The notes under the pieces: generated by a model
The model's database searches: none
Seen by the model: only the letters and a program-made list of their open reading frames with translations
What the model was told of the DNA's origin: nothing
Part shown: one piece after another, positions 36,798-46,481 of the stretch
Layout of the letters: each line of letters opens with the position of its first letter
How positions within the stretch are numbered: the stretch's first letter is position 1
Program-made: the position numbers and the translations under genes
From: Vibrio pomeroyi
GTDB taxonomy: Bacteria > Pseudomonadota > Gammaproteobacteria > Enterobacterales > Vibrionaceae
Length of the DNA: 64,000 bases
Reading direction: 5' to 3'
NCBI RefSeq assembly: GCF_024347595.1
Contig: NZ_AP025507.1
Span: 1,054,001-1,118,000, forward strand

Positions 36798-37451
36798 ATG
36801 AGATATTTAGCAATAATGTTAAGCATAGCTTTGGCTGGGTGTGAAACGACGTCACCAACTGATTTACTTGGTGGTGATATGCTAGAGACTGCGCCACAAA
36901 CCGATTACGATCTTATGCACCCAGAGTGGGGCGTGGTTCAGGCGACACATGTCGCGAGTAATCGTGGTTATTCAATGCAGAGCAATTCTCGTCAGCAAAC
37001 AACCATTACTACCAACTATGGTCGTGGCGTATCAACCAATGATCCGCTAGAAGTTTTCCTCAGACAAAACCGTATCGATTTTGAAGTTCTACCGGGCAAT
37101 CATGTAATGGTAAAGCTTGAGCAACATGTGAACTTTAAAACAGGCTCTGCATTCCCTGAACCTGCTTACAACCAATGGCTAGACACACTAGGCAGCTACC
37201 TTTCTCAACGCCAAGATATCGATGTTGTGATTGAAGGGCATACCGATAACACGGGCACAGATCGAATCAATGATCCTCTATCCGAGCAGCGCGCAAAAGA
37301 AGTGAAAGCGCGATTAGAGAGCAACTATGTGTCGAGCCGTTCAATCTATACTCGCGGATTTGGCGAGTACGTTCCGGCTTGCACCAACGCTTCAGCGCAA
37401 GGTAAGGCGTGTAACCGCCGTGTAGAGCTGATGTTGATTGTTGCTAAATAG
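36798..37451 (+). CDS. OmpA-family lipoprotein
   Basis: ATG 36798 (MRYLAIMLSIALAGCETT) gives 217 residues and a clean lipobox (LAGC). The C-terminal 110 residues are a peptidoglycan-binding OmpA domain (VNFKTGSAFPEP, VIEGHTDNTGTDRINDPLSEQRAKEV, TRGFGEYVPACTNASAQGKACNRRVEL). The first half is a short linker with low-complexity QSNSRQQTTITTN. It tethers the outer membrane to the wall. The GTG at 36783 is a less likely start. Confidence 0.9.
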   Translation: MRYLAIMLSIALAGCETTSPTDLLGGDMLETAPQTDYDLMHPEWGVVQATHVASNRGYSMQSNSRQQTTITTNYGRGVSTNDPLEVFLRQNRIDFEVLPGNHVMVKLEQHVNFKTGSAFPEPAYNQWLDTLGSYLSQRQDIDVVIEGHTDNTGTDRINDPLSEQRAKEVKARLESNYVSSRSIYTRGFGEYVPACTNASAQGKACNRRVELMLIVAK

Positions 37452-37501
37452 CCTTTGGCGTTTTTGCTCACAAGCTAGAAGAATGCACAAATAACAGACA
37501 T

Positions 37502-37531
37502 AAAAAATCCCTCACATTCGAGGGATTTTTT
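37502..37531. terminator. Bidirectional terminator
   Basis: A perfect 12-bp stem (AAAAAATCCCTC / GAGGGATTTTTT), between the convergent OmpA-like and glutaredoxin genes. Confidence 0.88.
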
Positions 37532-37559
37532 GTATCTGGCTTTCGCTTAGCTTGTGAGC

Positions 37560-37919
37560 TTATGCGAATTGTTTTTCCAAGTAAGCAACGATGTCTGAAG
37601 ACTCGTACATCCACTCAGTTTTGCCGTCTTTTTCAATACGTAGGCAAGGCACTTTCACACGACCGCCACCAGCTTCTAGCTCTGCACGGTGTTGTTCATT
37701 GTTCTTTGCATCACGAAGTTCAAACTGAACCGATTGACGTTTCATCGCGCGGCGCACTTTTACACAAAATGGGCACGCTTCGAATTGGTATAACGTGTGC
37801 GTTTTTGCTTGCTCATTCACTTGGCTTTGTTCTTCTTGAGAACGCTTCACACCACGAGGGCTGAAAACAAAATTCAATAGCAAAATGACGCGACCTAAGA
37901 ACCAACGGATAAACTTCAT
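37560..37919 (-). CDS. Membrane-anchored glutaredoxin-like protein
   Basis: ATG 37919 with GAGAGAG upstream gives 119 residues (the open frame extends to 37997 without support). The N-terminus has a hydrophobic segment (IRWFLGRVILLLNFVF) and the rest is a glutaredoxin domain with ACPFCVKVRRAMKR (active CPFC), VKVPCLRIEKDGK and ESSDIVAYLEKQ. It reduces disulfides or glutathione adducts, probably at the inner face of the membrane. It follows norR on the same strand. Confidence 0.85.
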   Translation of the reverse strand: MKFIRWFLGRVILLLNFVFSPRGVKRSQEEQSQVNEQAKTHTLYQFEACPFCVKVRRAMKRQSVQFELRDAKNNEQHRAELEAGGGRVKVPCLRIEKDGKTEWMYESSDIVAYLEKQFA

Positions 37920-38008
37920 AACTCTCTCTACATATTTAAAATTAGCGTTACAATTTGCAGCATTATATACACAAGTTTTGTCAGATGCTCGCAACAAACC
38001 GCTAATAT

Positions 38009-39601
38009 CTATTTTGTCCGTTCGATCGTGTGAGACTTAGCCACATTTAACCCTAAACGCTTCGAAAGTCTGGTCAGGTTTGCTCGGTCTGTTTTCAGAA
38101 CTCGACCAGCCTGCGCCCAGTTAAAGTTGGCGTCTTCTAACACCTCAGTAATGATGGTGCGCTGGAAATCGTCTGTTGCGCCACGTAAACCTGCCGTTAG
38201 ATCGATAGTTGGCGTTGATAACGGAGTCGTCTTCGTTTGAGTGGTTGCGATTGGCTGATCTTGGTCCAGTGGGCCGCAATCTTCTTTGGTAATCGTCACT
38301 AGGTTCTTGTTAGTGCTGCGAGCCAGTGCTTTCAAAGCCGAACGGCTGATTACATGCTCAAGTTCACGCACGTTACCTGGCCAGCCATAGCGGTTCAGGA
38401 ACACAAGCACATCAGAACGGAATTTCACTTGGTTGATTCCAAGCTTACGACGCGCTTGCTCTAGGAAGAAGCCCGCTAATAAGCTGATATCGTCACCACG
38501 ATCTTTCAGTGCAGGAACCGCGATAGGGTAAACACTCAATCGGTGGTACAAGTCGGCTCTGAATCGGCCATCTTCCACTTCTTTTTTTAAGTCTCGGTTG
38601 GTCGCAGCCAATACGCGCACATCAATAGTTTGAATGTTGTCTTGACCAACAGGTTGAATTTCGTTGTTTTGTAGCGCTCGCAATAACTTACTTTGCGCAG
38701 CTAACGGCAGCTCACCAATTTCATCAAGGAATAGGGTACCGCTATCGGCCAACGCAAACTTACCTAAACGGTTTTTGTCTGCGCCTGTAAACGCGCCTCG
38801 CACGTGACCAAACAGTTCACTTTCTACAAGATTTTCAGGAATCGCAGCACAGTTGACGTAAACCAATGGGTTGCGTTTACGTTGTGATTGATGATGCAGA
38901 GTACGAGCCACTAACTCTTTACCTACACCCGTGTCACCGTGGATCAGAATGTTGAATTCAGACGGCGCTACCACTGCTATGTCATTTTTAAGCGCGACCA
39001 TGGTGTCACTGTTACCAATTAATTCGCCGCCGTCACGCTCCCACGCTTCAACGTTCAACTCTTCTAATAGCTGCTTAGATTGCTTTGCTTGATGCTCAAG
39101 CTGAGAGAAGGTCAATGCCATTTGCATGCTTGAAGCCGCAATCGCTGCTAATACTTCAAGGTTACGCGCTGGAATATTAGCGAAGACATCCGGCTTCAGG
39201 CTGTCTAGCGTCAGAATGCCTAATAGCTTATCGCCAAATAGTAGAGGCAGGCCCATACAAGCGTGCATTGGCAGATCGCCATCATGATCGATCAGTAGAC
39301 CATCAAAAGGATCAGGGAGTGAGCTATCAGAATCGAAACGAACAGGAGAGCGAGATGCACATATCTCCGCAAAACGTGGGTGCTCTGAAATGATGAAACG
39401 ACGACCGAACGTGTCTCGACTGAGCCCTTGCATTGCGATAGGTACTAGTGTGTCACCTTGAAGGCTTAAAAGCGCGACACAATCACACGTGATGGTTTTA
39501 CGAATAGCATCAATGAGGCGATTAAAACGATCTTGATCGTTCACGCCACTTGCAAGGCCAATGGTCATTTCCATGAGGGTAGATGCGGAGATATCTTGCA
39601 T
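38009..39601 (-). CDS. norR: Nitric-oxide-responsive sigma-54 activator NorR
   Basis: The 530-residue product has an N-terminal GAF domain (about 1-170) with [14 protein letters not shown] and HACMGLPLL, including the Asp/Cys residues (Asp100, Cys115) that correspond to the non-haem iron ligands of E. coli NorR, an AAA+ domain (about 195-430; Walker [17 protein letters not shown] at 269-276) and a C-terminal Fis-type helix-turn-helix ([23 protein letters not shown]). NO binding relieves inhibition and the protein activates sigma-54 promoters. It is divergent from hmp, with NorR-type sites and a sigma-54 promoter between them. Confidence 0.93.
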   Translation of the reverse strand: MQDISASTLMEMTIGLASGVNDQDRFNRLIDAIRKTITCDCVALLSLQGDTLVPIAMQGLSRDTFGRRFIISEHPRFAEICASRSPVRFDSDSSLPDPFDGLLIDHDGDLPMHACMGLPLLFGDKLLGILTLDSLKPDVFANIPARNLEVLAAIAASSMQMALTFSQLEHQAKQSKQLLEELNVEAWERDGGELIGNSDTMVALKNDIAVVAPSEFNILIHGDTGVGKELVARTLHHQSQRKRNPLVYVNCAAIPENLVESELFGHVRGAFTGADKNRLGKFALADSGTLFLDEIGELPLAAQSKLLRALQNNEIQPVGQDNIQTIDVRVLAATNRDLKKEVEDGRFRADLYHRLSVYPIAVPALKDRGDDISLLAGFFLEQARRKLGINQVKFRSDVLVFLNRYGWPGNVRELEHVISRSALKALARSTNKNLVTITKEDCGPLDQDQPIATTQTKTTPLSTPTIDLTAGLRGATDDFQRTIITEVLEDANFNWAQAGRVLKTDRANLTRLSKRLGLNVAKSHTIERTK

Positions 39602-39639
39602 AAAAAACTCTAACTCTGTGTGTTTATATACATAGTAGA

Positions 39640-39672
39640 GTCTTATTGACTTAAAAAAAAGGTCTTTTTGAC
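39640..39672 (+). promoter_or_regulatory. Tandem NorR-type enhancer sites
   Basis: GTCTTATTGAC (39640-39650) and GTCTTTTTGAC (39662-39672) both fit GT-N7-AC, the NorR motif as I recall it from E. coli, and are 22 bp apart, about two helical turns. They lie upstream of the sigma-54 promoter of hmp, as expected for enhancers. A third fit at 39925-39935 lies after the promoter. Confidence 0.65.
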
Positions 39673-39727
39673 ATTTTTATAAGATGGGTTTTGAGAATAA
39701 AACCAGTAATGACGGGGATTGATAAAC

Positions 39728-39755
39728 TTGGCATCGATTGTGCAAAAGAATCATC
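39728..39755 (+). promoter_or_regulatory. Sigma-54 promoter of hmp
   Basis: TTGGCATCGATTGTGC (39728-39743) matches the -24/-12 consensus (TTGGCAC-N5-TTGC), with GG at 39730 and GC at 39742 separated by 10 bases. The start would be near 39755, leaving a 217-nt leader before hmp. Confidence 0.7.
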
Positions 39756-39971
39756 GAAGCCCGATTATAACTCTGATTAAAAAGAGTATTCTTGATCTTA
39801 ATCAATCAGGTGGCATTAATCAGGTTTTACGATTTTTTGAAGCGAAAACGAGTCAAAATCACTCAGTTTCTAAAAATAACTAAGGTTTCAGAAAATCGAA
39901 AAGTCATTCATAATTTTTCAAGTAGTCAAAATGACATATAGGTCATAAGACTCAGTGTTCGGAGTAAATTC

Positions 39972-41168
39972 ATGCTTAACAACGCACATATCGAAATCAT
40001 CAAATCTACTATCCCGCTACTTGAGAGCGCAGGCCCGGCTTTAACTCAGCATTTTTATCAACGTATGTTCACGCATAACCCTGAGTTGAAAGATATCTTC
40101 AATATGACTCACCAAAGAACAGGTCGCCAAGGCGTAGCACTGTTTGAAGCTATCGCGGCTTATGCAAAGAACATTGAAAACCTAGCAGCGTTAACAACAG
40201 CCGTTGAACGTATTGCTCAGAAACACACAAGCTTTAACATTCAACCAGAGCACTACCAAATTGTTGGTTTACACCTGATTGAAACACTGCGCGAATTGGC
40301 AACAGAAGCATTCACTCCAGAAGTGGAAGAGGCGTGGACAGCGGCTTACCTTTTCTTAGCACAAGTATTCATCGACCGTGAAGCAGAGCTTTACCTGCAG
40401 CGTAAGCAAGCGGTAGGCGGCTGGGAAGCAGCACGTACGTTCGTTATTGCAGACAAGATTGAAGAATCAGCTCTAGTAACTAGCTTCATCCTTCAGCCAA
40501 AAGATGGCGGTGACGTTCTGGATTACACTCCAGGTCAATACATCGGTATCGAAGTGAAGCCTGAAGGTGCGCAATACAGCGAAATTCGCCAATACTCGTT
40601 ATCTGACAAGCCGAACGGTAAGCAATACCGCATCTCTGTGAAGCGTGAAGGCCATGGCCAAGAAACACAAGGTGTGGTTTCTAACCACCTTCATGACACC
40701 GTTGCTATCGGCGATGAAGTTAATCTTTATGCGCCTGCGGGTGACTTCATGTACCAAGAGCGCAGCAAGCCAGTAACACTGATCTCTGCAGGTGTTGGTG
40801 TAACGCCAATGCAGTCTATGCTTGAATTCCTAAACACTGAAGAGAAAAGCGAGCCAGTACTTTACCTTCACGCTTGTGAAAACGTAGGCCAACACTCTTT
40901 CACAACTCGTGTGAAAGACATTGTTGCTGATAAAGGTTGGGAAGCAAAAACGTGGTATATGGATAAAGGCGAATCGGCATGTGAAAACACGCACCAAGGT
41001 CAAATGAACCTAGCATCTATCTCGGATACGAAAGGCTTTGAAGAGAGCGACTTCTACATTTGTGGCCCTGTTGGCTTCATGAAGAATATCGTAGAGCAGC
41101 TTGATGCATTGAAAGTTGACCGTTCACGCGTTCACTACGAAGTATTCGGCCCTCACGCTAACTTCTAA
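39972..41168 (+). CDS. hmp: Flavohemoglobin, nitric oxide dioxygenase
   Basis: The 398-residue product has a globin domain (about 1-140; Tyr29, Gln53 and proximal His85 present) and a FAD/NAD(P)-binding reductase domain (about 150-398; RQYSLSDKPNG, GVGVTPMQSMLEFL, FYICGPVGFMKNI). It converts NO with O2 to nitrate using NAD(P)H. Upstream is a sigma-54 promoter and divergent norR, making a self-contained NO-response unit. A terminator follows. Confidence 0.95.
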   Translation: MLNNAHIEIIKSTIPLLESAGPALTQHFYQRMFTHNPELKDIFNMTHQRTGRQGVALFEAIAAYAKNIENLAALTTAVERIAQKHTSFNIQPEHYQIVGLHLIETLRELATEAFTPEVEEAWTAAYLFLAQVFIDREAELYLQRKQAVGGWEAARTFVIADKIEESALVTSFILQPKDGGDVLDYTPGQYIGIEVKPEGAQYSEIRQYSLSDKPNGKQYRISVKREGHGQETQGVVSNHLHDTVAIGDEVNLYAPAGDFMYQERSKPVTLISAGVGVTPMQSMLEFLNTEEKSEPVLYLHACENVGQHSFTTRVKDIVADKGWEAKTWYMDKGESACENTHQGQMNLASISDTKGFEESDFYICGPVGFMKNIVEQLDALKVDRSRVHYEVFGPHANF

Positions 41169-41225
41169 GATCTCTCGGCAGTTTTATTAACACTCGCCTG
41201 ATCTACTAAAACCTTGCCCATTCAG

Positions 41226-41256
41226 AAGGTCTCACACTGTGAGGCCTTTTTTATTT
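41226..41256 (+). terminator. Terminator after hmp
   Basis: AAGGTCTCA and TGAGGCCTT form a 9-bp stem (one wobble, 5-nt loop) followed by TTTTTATTT. Confidence 0.85.
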
Positions 41257-41304
41257 AGTGTAGCGCTGAATAGATAGGTCTCTAGCAAAGAGGGCTTGAG
41301 TTAA

Positions 41305-42285
41305 TTAAGAGCGCTTCGCCTTTTTCGACATATAGTTAGTATCAAAAAATTCAGGCCAGTACATTTTCACGTAACCGCCTGCGACCCAAATGACCAATAT
41401 CGTAGCGATGGTCAGCTCAAAGAAACCAAACTTGTGTAGCCAATACCATTGCGGAAATTCAGCCCCGAAAAAGGTAGTTAAGCGATGCATCGCAATGGCG
41501 CTGATCACCGATGGAAAGGTAACTGCAGCAATCGAAGGTTGGAACTTCAAACGCATCAATCGGATATAACACAAGTAAATCAGTAGCGTCATGGTGATGG
41601 CGATGCCCGCTAATGCGCCCGTAAGAATAGGGTCTGGATTATCAAAGTTGACCAAGTAAGCTGCTAAAGACAAGTTTACTGGTGCGGCCATGATTGCCAG
41701 TGTTGGTCTTGCTCTGCGTGGTAGGTTGCCTTCAAATACTAAGCGATATAACACCACAGGCAGCATGAAGAAGTAGATACCGATACATGTCGCGGCAAGT
41801 GTTTCTGAGAATACGGTATGTCCAAATTGCGTACCCGCTAACGAACTACTGATTAAGCCTACTGGGTACAGAAACCAACTCGGAACGATGTTCGACATTT
41901 TGAAATTGATGATCTGGAAACCGAAGAACAACACCATCATCGTAAAGTGCAGCAATAACGCGCAGAACCAAATTGGGTAGGCGATTATTGGCGATATCTC
42001 GGCTAAGTAGTCACACAGAATCAACAGTGCCATGCTCATTGGTGCCATTAAGCTTCCGCTAAGAGGATGGCGGATATCACTGATGAAGGTATTAAAGCTG
42101 GTGAGGTAACGAAGTAAAACGGGCAGTAATAACAGCGCGCCGAATGCAGCAAGGTAAGGGCGAATAATCTCTCCAATCCCTGGGAGATACAGTGCCCAAG
42201 CTTGTCCAAGTCCAATTACACCAAGTGCTAAAGACGCCTGAGATGGCGGCACATTTTTTACTTGGGTTAATCTTCTCCAGTTCAA
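41305..42285 (-). CDS. TDT family transporter (TehA/SLAC1-like)
   Basis: The 326-residue product has about ten membrane helices and the TehA/SLAC1 order (QASLALGVIGLGQAWALYLP, FQIINFKMSNIVPSWFLYPVG, PVVLYRLVFEGNLPRRARPTLAIMAAPVNLSLAAYL). The family includes dicarboxylate, sulfite and anion channels or carriers; the substrate here is unknown. It stands alone, convergent with hmp. Confidence 0.85.
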   Translation of the reverse strand: MNWRRLTQVKNVPPSQASLALGVIGLGQAWALYLPGIGEIIRPYLAAFGALLLLPVLLRYLTSFNTFISDIRHPLSGSLMAPMSMALLILCDYLAEISPIIAYPIWFCALLLHFTMMVLFFGFQIINFKMSNIVPSWFLYPVGLISSSLAGTQFGHTVFSETLAATCIGIYFFMLPVVLYRLVFEGNLPRRARPTLAIMAAPVNLSLAAYLVNFDNPDPILTGALAGIAITMTLLIYLCYIRLMRLKFQPSIAAVTFPSVISAIAMHRLTTFFGAEFPQWYWLHKFGFFELTIATILVIWVAGGYVKMYWPEFFDTNYMSKKAKRS

Positions 42286-42515
42286 CAGCTTGCTCCAACT
42301 TATTTATAGAATGTGGTTTATTTTCAGAATATTAGTGAGTAATAGATTCTTTGCTCTAGTTAGAGCGTGCAGTTGTGCCATCAATAGATGTTGAGGGCAT
42401 TCAACTAATTTTGAGTGGATGATACCAAGTTTAACGTTTGCTTTTTTGATTTTGATGCGGAATCGGGACATTAAGCACGTTGAATGTGTGCTTTTGTTTC
42501 ATGAGTCATTTGTAA

Positions 42516-43922
42516 TTAACGCACTTCTTCTTGCTGAGGCAGGTCTTGTTGTCTTAACTTCTCATTTTTCAGCGTACGGTTCAGTAGTTGGCTATAAATC
42601 GGCTGACCGCCTAACATCTGAGCAATGATTACGGCACCTAGACAGGTGATGATCAACGGTAGGATAAGGTAATAGTTGTTGGTCATTTCGATAACCAACA
42701 ATATACCTGTAATTGGTGCACGCACGGTTGCAGCGAATAATGCGCCCATACCTGCAATCGCAAACATGCCCGGTTCGATATTCAATTCAGGAAAGAATGC
42801 CGCAGCGATAAGCCCAAATGCGTAACCAAAGAGTGTGCCGAGTGCGAGCATCGGCGCAAAGATACCGCCCGGAGCACCAGAGCCAAAACAAAGTAGGGTG
42901 GTGATAACACGGCCTAGGAAGATCAGTAGCAATATGTTGGTGCTGTAACTGCCGTTAGTGATGTTTGGGATGATACCAATACCACCGCCAGTCAATTCAG
43001 GAATATAAAGCAGTAACAAGCCAAAGCAGCCACCAAGCAGGGTTCCAGTTATCAAGTAGCGTTTGCGGTCGTTCTTGTGTATGGCAACAAACATATCTTG
43101 CGAAAGTGTTATTAGCTTATTGAAGATCACGCCAAACAAGCCGAACAACACGCCGAGTAATAGGAATAACCAAAGTGCACTTAGTTCAGGCTGTTGGTAC
43201 TGAGGCATGGTAATAACAGCAGATTGACCATTGATCGAACGAAATACAATGTTGGCTGAGATCGCAGAGATGATAACGGCTTTGATTGAAATGAGTGAGT
43301 AACGAAATTGTGGTCGCATTTCTTCAACAACGAACATAATTCCTGCTAATGGTGCATTGAACGCAGCAGCCAAGCCACCAGCCGCACCTGAAGCAAGTAA
43401 TGAATGTCGAGTATCGTCATCTTTCACTCGGAATATGTCAGTCACCATACGTCCGATGCTTCCGCCCATTTGCACGGTTGGCCCTTCACGACCTAACACC
43501 ATGCCTGAACCTAACGCGCCCATACCACCAAAGAATTTTACTGGTAATACTCGCCACCAACGAACAGGTCGCATACCGTCCATCGCACCTTCTATTTCAG
43601 GGATGCCAGAACCAGCGGCTTCTGGAGCGAAACGGTGAACGAGGAAATAGCCAATAAAGGCGAATGCAGCACTGATAAGGAAAGCCGCGAGCCAAAGTGG
43701 TAAATAGCTACCGATTTCATCTTTCAGCCAATCGGTACGAGTTTCTGTGATGAAATGAACAGCAACTTCGAAATAGGTGCCCACCACGCCAGCAAGGATA
43801 CCGACAATGCAAGAAAGGAAAAGAACGGAAGCGGGTGTTTTGTCTCTAGAGAGAAATTGGTTGATAGCATCCCTTGGCATTTTTGCTAAAAGGGATTGCT
43901 TAATTCTCTCTCTATTGGTCAT
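42516..43922 (-). CDS. clcA: H+/Cl- exchange transporter ClcA
   Basis: The 468-residue product has the ClC signatures [10 protein letters not shown] (Ser105 region), GREGPTVQ with the gating glutamate Glu146, and [20 protein letters not shown]. Length and motifs match E. coli ClcA (473 residues), a two-chloride-for-one-proton antiporter that helps survive acid shock. The gating Glu is present, so exchange rather than channel function is expected. Unlike eukaryotic ClCs it has no CBS tail. Confidence 0.92.
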   Translation of the reverse strand: MTNRERIKQSLLAKMPRDAINQFLSRDKTPASVLFLSCIVGILAGVVGTYFEVAVHFITETRTDWLKDEIGSYLPLWLAAFLISAAFAFIGYFLVHRFAPEAAGSGIPEIEGAMDGMRPVRWWRVLPVKFFGGMGALGSGMVLGREGPTVQMGGSIGRMVTDIFRVKDDDTRHSLLASGAAGGLAAAFNAPLAGIMFVVEEMRPQFRYSLISIKAVIISAISANIVFRSINGQSAVITMPQYQQPELSALWLFLLLGVLFGLFGVIFNKLITLSQDMFVAIHKNDRKRYLITGTLLGGCFGLLLLYIPELTGGGIGIIPNITNGSYSTNILLLIFLGRVITTLLCFGSGAPGGIFAPMLALGTLFGYAFGLIAAAFFPELNIEPGMFAIAGMGALFAATVRAPITGILLVIEMTNNYYLILPLIITCLGAVIIAQMLGGQPIYSQLLNRTLKNEKLRQQDLPQQEEVR

Positions 43923-44531
43923 TTAAGTTTGGTTCCTGAGTTGATGCGGGGAGGGTCTTAGTAAATTATACGCCTCCTCTGCATATCCTATAGCAGCAAA
44001 GATGCAAAGTTGAATTTCATTTATGAAAGAAGTGTATTACATAAATGGAATGTATGGACAATATAGTGGAATCGCCGTCACAGTTTTGAGCGATTCTCAG
44101 GTGGCAACTTGTATTACGCCAAAAATGAACCATAGTTAAATCGTAAAGCAACATAACGAACCGCAAGGAGAAGTGAGGTTTTACACACAATTTGGATGGA
44201 TTCAGAAACAAAGTTTTTAGTTCCTCGTTAAATGTTCAGGTCGATATTTAAGGCTTCCTGATTCGCGAACTCACGATTGAGTAACGAGGGTGAGGCGTAC
44301 TGACAAGTACGCCTTTAGTCCGTCTGGAGCATCCAAAATTCTGCTTTTCACTTCTATTATCTATCTACCTGCTCAACTCTTCACACTGCGCAAAGCGCTA
44401 AATTTCTTTAAATCAGCCTAACCCTCGATTTAGTTAACCCATTCTCCTGCTCGTCAATCTGAGTATAAACAAGCGATTGGGGTCAACTTTTTGGTAATTG
44501 AGTATATACTCCCTAAAAAAGGAGAACTGAT
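43923..44531. other. Gene-free region between clcA and yeiR-type gene
   Basis: About 610 bp. It holds one compact hairpin (AGGCGTACT 44293-44301, loop GACA, AGTACGCCT 44306-44314, then TTAG) that could be a weak terminator or part of a small RNA, and a perfect palindrome GAGTATATACTC at 44500-44511. No credible ORF. Confidence 0.5.
44500..44511. promoter_or_regulatory. Palindrome GAGTATATACTC just upstream of the YeiR-type gene
   Basis: A perfect 12-bp palindrome 20 bp before the ATG of the GTPase, close enough to control transcription initiation. It does not look like the Zur consensus. Seen directly; role is inference. Confidence 0.4.
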
Positions 44532-45515
44532 ATGACCAAAAAAGTTCCTACAAACATAATTACGGGTTTCTTAGGTGTTGGTAAGACGACAGCTATTTTG
44601 AACCTGCTTAAAAACAAACCTGAGAATGAAAACTGGGCTGTTCTGGTTAATGAGTTTGGGGAGATCGGCATCGATGGCGCGTTAATGACGGACCAAGGTG
44701 CTTTGATTAAAGAAGTGCCGGGCGGTTGCATGTGCTGTACAGCGGGAGTACCTATGTCTGTAGGTATTAATGCTTTACTTCGCCAAAAGCCAGATCGCTT
44801 GCTGATTGAGCCAACAGGCCTTGGTCACCCTAAACAAGTGATTGCGACGCTGACTTCTGAGCAGTACACGCCGTATGTTGACCTAAAAGCGACACTAGGT
44901 TTGGTTGACCCACGCAATCTATCCAATGATAAATACACGTCTAATCAGAACTTTAATGATCAATTAGACAGTGCAGATGTGATTCTCGGCACCAAGGTCG
45001 ATCTTGTGCATTCTGAAGACATTGACGTGTTTAACGATTGGGTAACGGATCAAACGCCAGCAAAAGTTTTCCATAAACTGATTCACGATGGTGAAGTGCC
45101 ATTGGAAGTGCTGGACATTGAAAGAGTACATGGCAGTGCTTCAACTCATATTGAATCGCACCATCATGATCACGCTGAACAAGAACCTCAATTCGAACTT
45201 CCTCCAGGTGAAGCGTTCATCCGAAAAGAGAACAAAGGGCAGGGTTACTACAGTTGTGGTTGGCTATTTGGCGCAGAGCATAAGTTTGATTTCGATGCGC
45301 TATTCTCAATGTTGTCTGATCTGACGGCTGAGCGTGTAAAAGCTGTGGTGAATACAGACCAAGGTTGCTACGCATTCAATGTGGCGAATCAAGTCGTGTC
45401 AGTGAATGAAATTTCCCTCGATGGCTTTGAGTCTCGATTGGAAGTGATCGACTCACAGCTAATGCCTTGGGGCGATCTTGAACAGATTTTACTCAAGCTG
45501 TGTGGCATCAAATAA
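44532..45515 (+). CDS. yeiR: Zinc-binding GTPase, CobW/YeiR family
   Basis: The 327-residue product has Walker A GFLGVGKTTA, VNEFGEIGIDGALM, the metal-binding PGGCMCCTAGVP and LLIEPTGLGHPKQ, and matches E. coli YeiR closely as I recall it. These GTPases insert or traffic zinc or other metals. A His-rich run (ESHHHDHAEQE, about 210-220) adds a metal-binding loop typical of the family. An AAAAAAGGAG site precedes ATG 44532. Its 3' end is duplicated about 1.1 kb downstream. Confidence 0.88.
   Translation: MTKKVPTNIITGFLGVGKTTAILNLLKNKPENENWAVLVNEFGEIGIDGALMTDQGALIKEVPGGCMCCTAGVPMSVGINALLRQKPDRLLIEPTGLGHPKQVIATLTSEQYTPYVDLKATLGLVDPRNLSNDKYTSNQNFNDQLDSADVILGTKVDLVHSEDIDVFNDWVTDQTPAKVFHKLIHDGEVPLEVLDIERVHGSASTHIESHHHDHAEQEPQFELPPGEAFIRKENKGQGYYSCGWLFGAEHKFDFDALFSMLSDLTAERVKAVVNTDQGCYAFNVANQVVSVNEISLDGFESRLEVIDSQLMPWGDLEQILLKLCGIK
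45423..45515 (+). repeat. 93-bp direct repeat, copy 1 (yeiR 3' end)
   Basis: The last 93 bp of yeiR, including its stop, recur at 46521-46613 with 8 differences. Confidence 0.9.
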
Positions 45516-46036
45516 CATCATAAATTAGTGCTCACATAACCTGTTAGTCTAGAGTTATATATGTCGGTTTAATGGTTGGCATATATAACTTTATGTTCAT
45601 ATCTTACTATTACTTACTTCTATGGCATTTAGTCTGAACTCATCACGCCGTTTCCCTCTCTAAATACTTATCGATATTTCCTTTACCCAGAACAGTCCTA
45701 ATGAAGGATGTTTCCGGCCTCATTGATATTAAAAGAACCTCATTGATAGCTTTGGCATATTTTCATTCATATTTTGGCTGGTGATACTGTAGCTCAGGTA
45801 AATCATGTGCTTACGTCACCTCTTTTGGTTACGTACATTCGCATTAGATTATGAAACCTAAAACCAGGCTAAGCACCTAATTGCTCGGTGATCTAAGCCT
45901 GATTAATACGATGAAGATAAGATGATTTTTTAAAATAGTATGAACGGCCTTGAGGTTAAACTGTGTCTTTTATTGTTTATAGGCCTAGTACTAATAATCT
46001 ACTAAATAGATTCAAATATTCGATAACGGGGACATT
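45516..46036. other. Gene-free segment between the yeiR copies
   Basis: About 520 bp, A+T-rich, within the 1005-bp segment bounded by the duplicated yeiR 3' ends. It includes a perfect 11-bp inverted repeat (AGTTATATATG 45553-45563 and CATATATAACT 45580-45590). No integrase or other mobility gene is visible. Confidence 0.55.
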
Positions 46037-46378
46037 GTGAGCGTAATTTCATTGACGGTACTTTTTTTACTGACTGGGTTGATACTCATGAGGTGTTATG
46101 GACGAAGTACTAAGAAGAAAGCTAAGCATTTTGTTTACTTTGGAGACGGATCTTATTCTGAATACCAAACTAAAAAGTTAGCGATGGCTAAGGTGAAGGA
46201 AGTGAGAGTGGAGGCAAAGAAAACCAAAGCGTCTCTACGAGCTAAAAATATGCGTAAATCTGAGGTGAGATTTGCTTATCACAAAGCTGATTTGATGGAA
46301 CACACTCATTATTCAAATGAGACGCCAGTGAAGAATGACCCTGACAACGCGACAAATCTTGATATTAGGTATAGGTAG
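46037..46378 (+). CDS. Small membrane-anchored basic protein, unknown, inside the duplicated segment
   Basis: The 113-residue product (GTG start with GGGG-rich upstream) has an N-terminal membrane segment (VISLTVLFLLTGLILMRC) and a strongly basic Lys/Arg-rich middle (KLAMAKVKEVRVEAKKTKASLRAKNMRKSEVR), ending in an Asp/Asn-rich tail. No family recognised. It is the only ORF of note in the 1-kb segment bounded by the yeiR repeats and may have come with it. Confidence 0.6.
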   Translation: MSVISLTVLFLLTGLILMRCYGRSTKKKAKHFVYFGDGSYSEYQTKKLAMAKVKEVRVEAKKTKASLRAKNMRKSEVRFAYHKADLMEHTHYSNETPVKNDPDNATNLDIRYR

Positions 46379-46481
46379 ATGATTTTAGGGTGTACTAAGC
46401 TTCTAGACTGTTCGAACTAAGTTTTAACTCTAGAAGTTCATGCCTTGCAAAACGTAGTAAGTTATATCGGTATTCATTAAA

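Noticed and set aside
39925..39935. Third GT-N7-AC fit near hmp as a NorR site
   Set aside because: It lies downstream of the sigma-54 promoter; the motif is loose and probably occurs by chance.
44293..44314. Hairpin in the clcA-yeiR gap as a tRNA or known small RNA
   Set aside because: No cloverleaf or recognisable RNA family; kept only as a weak hairpin.
43923..44531. Small ORFs in the clcA-yeiR gap (for example 44017-44211, minus)
   Set aside because: No ribosome-binding site, family match or composition that supports coding.
46037..46378. Small ORF as toxin or immunity protein
   Set aside because: There is an anchor and basic body but no partner gene or motif for this role.
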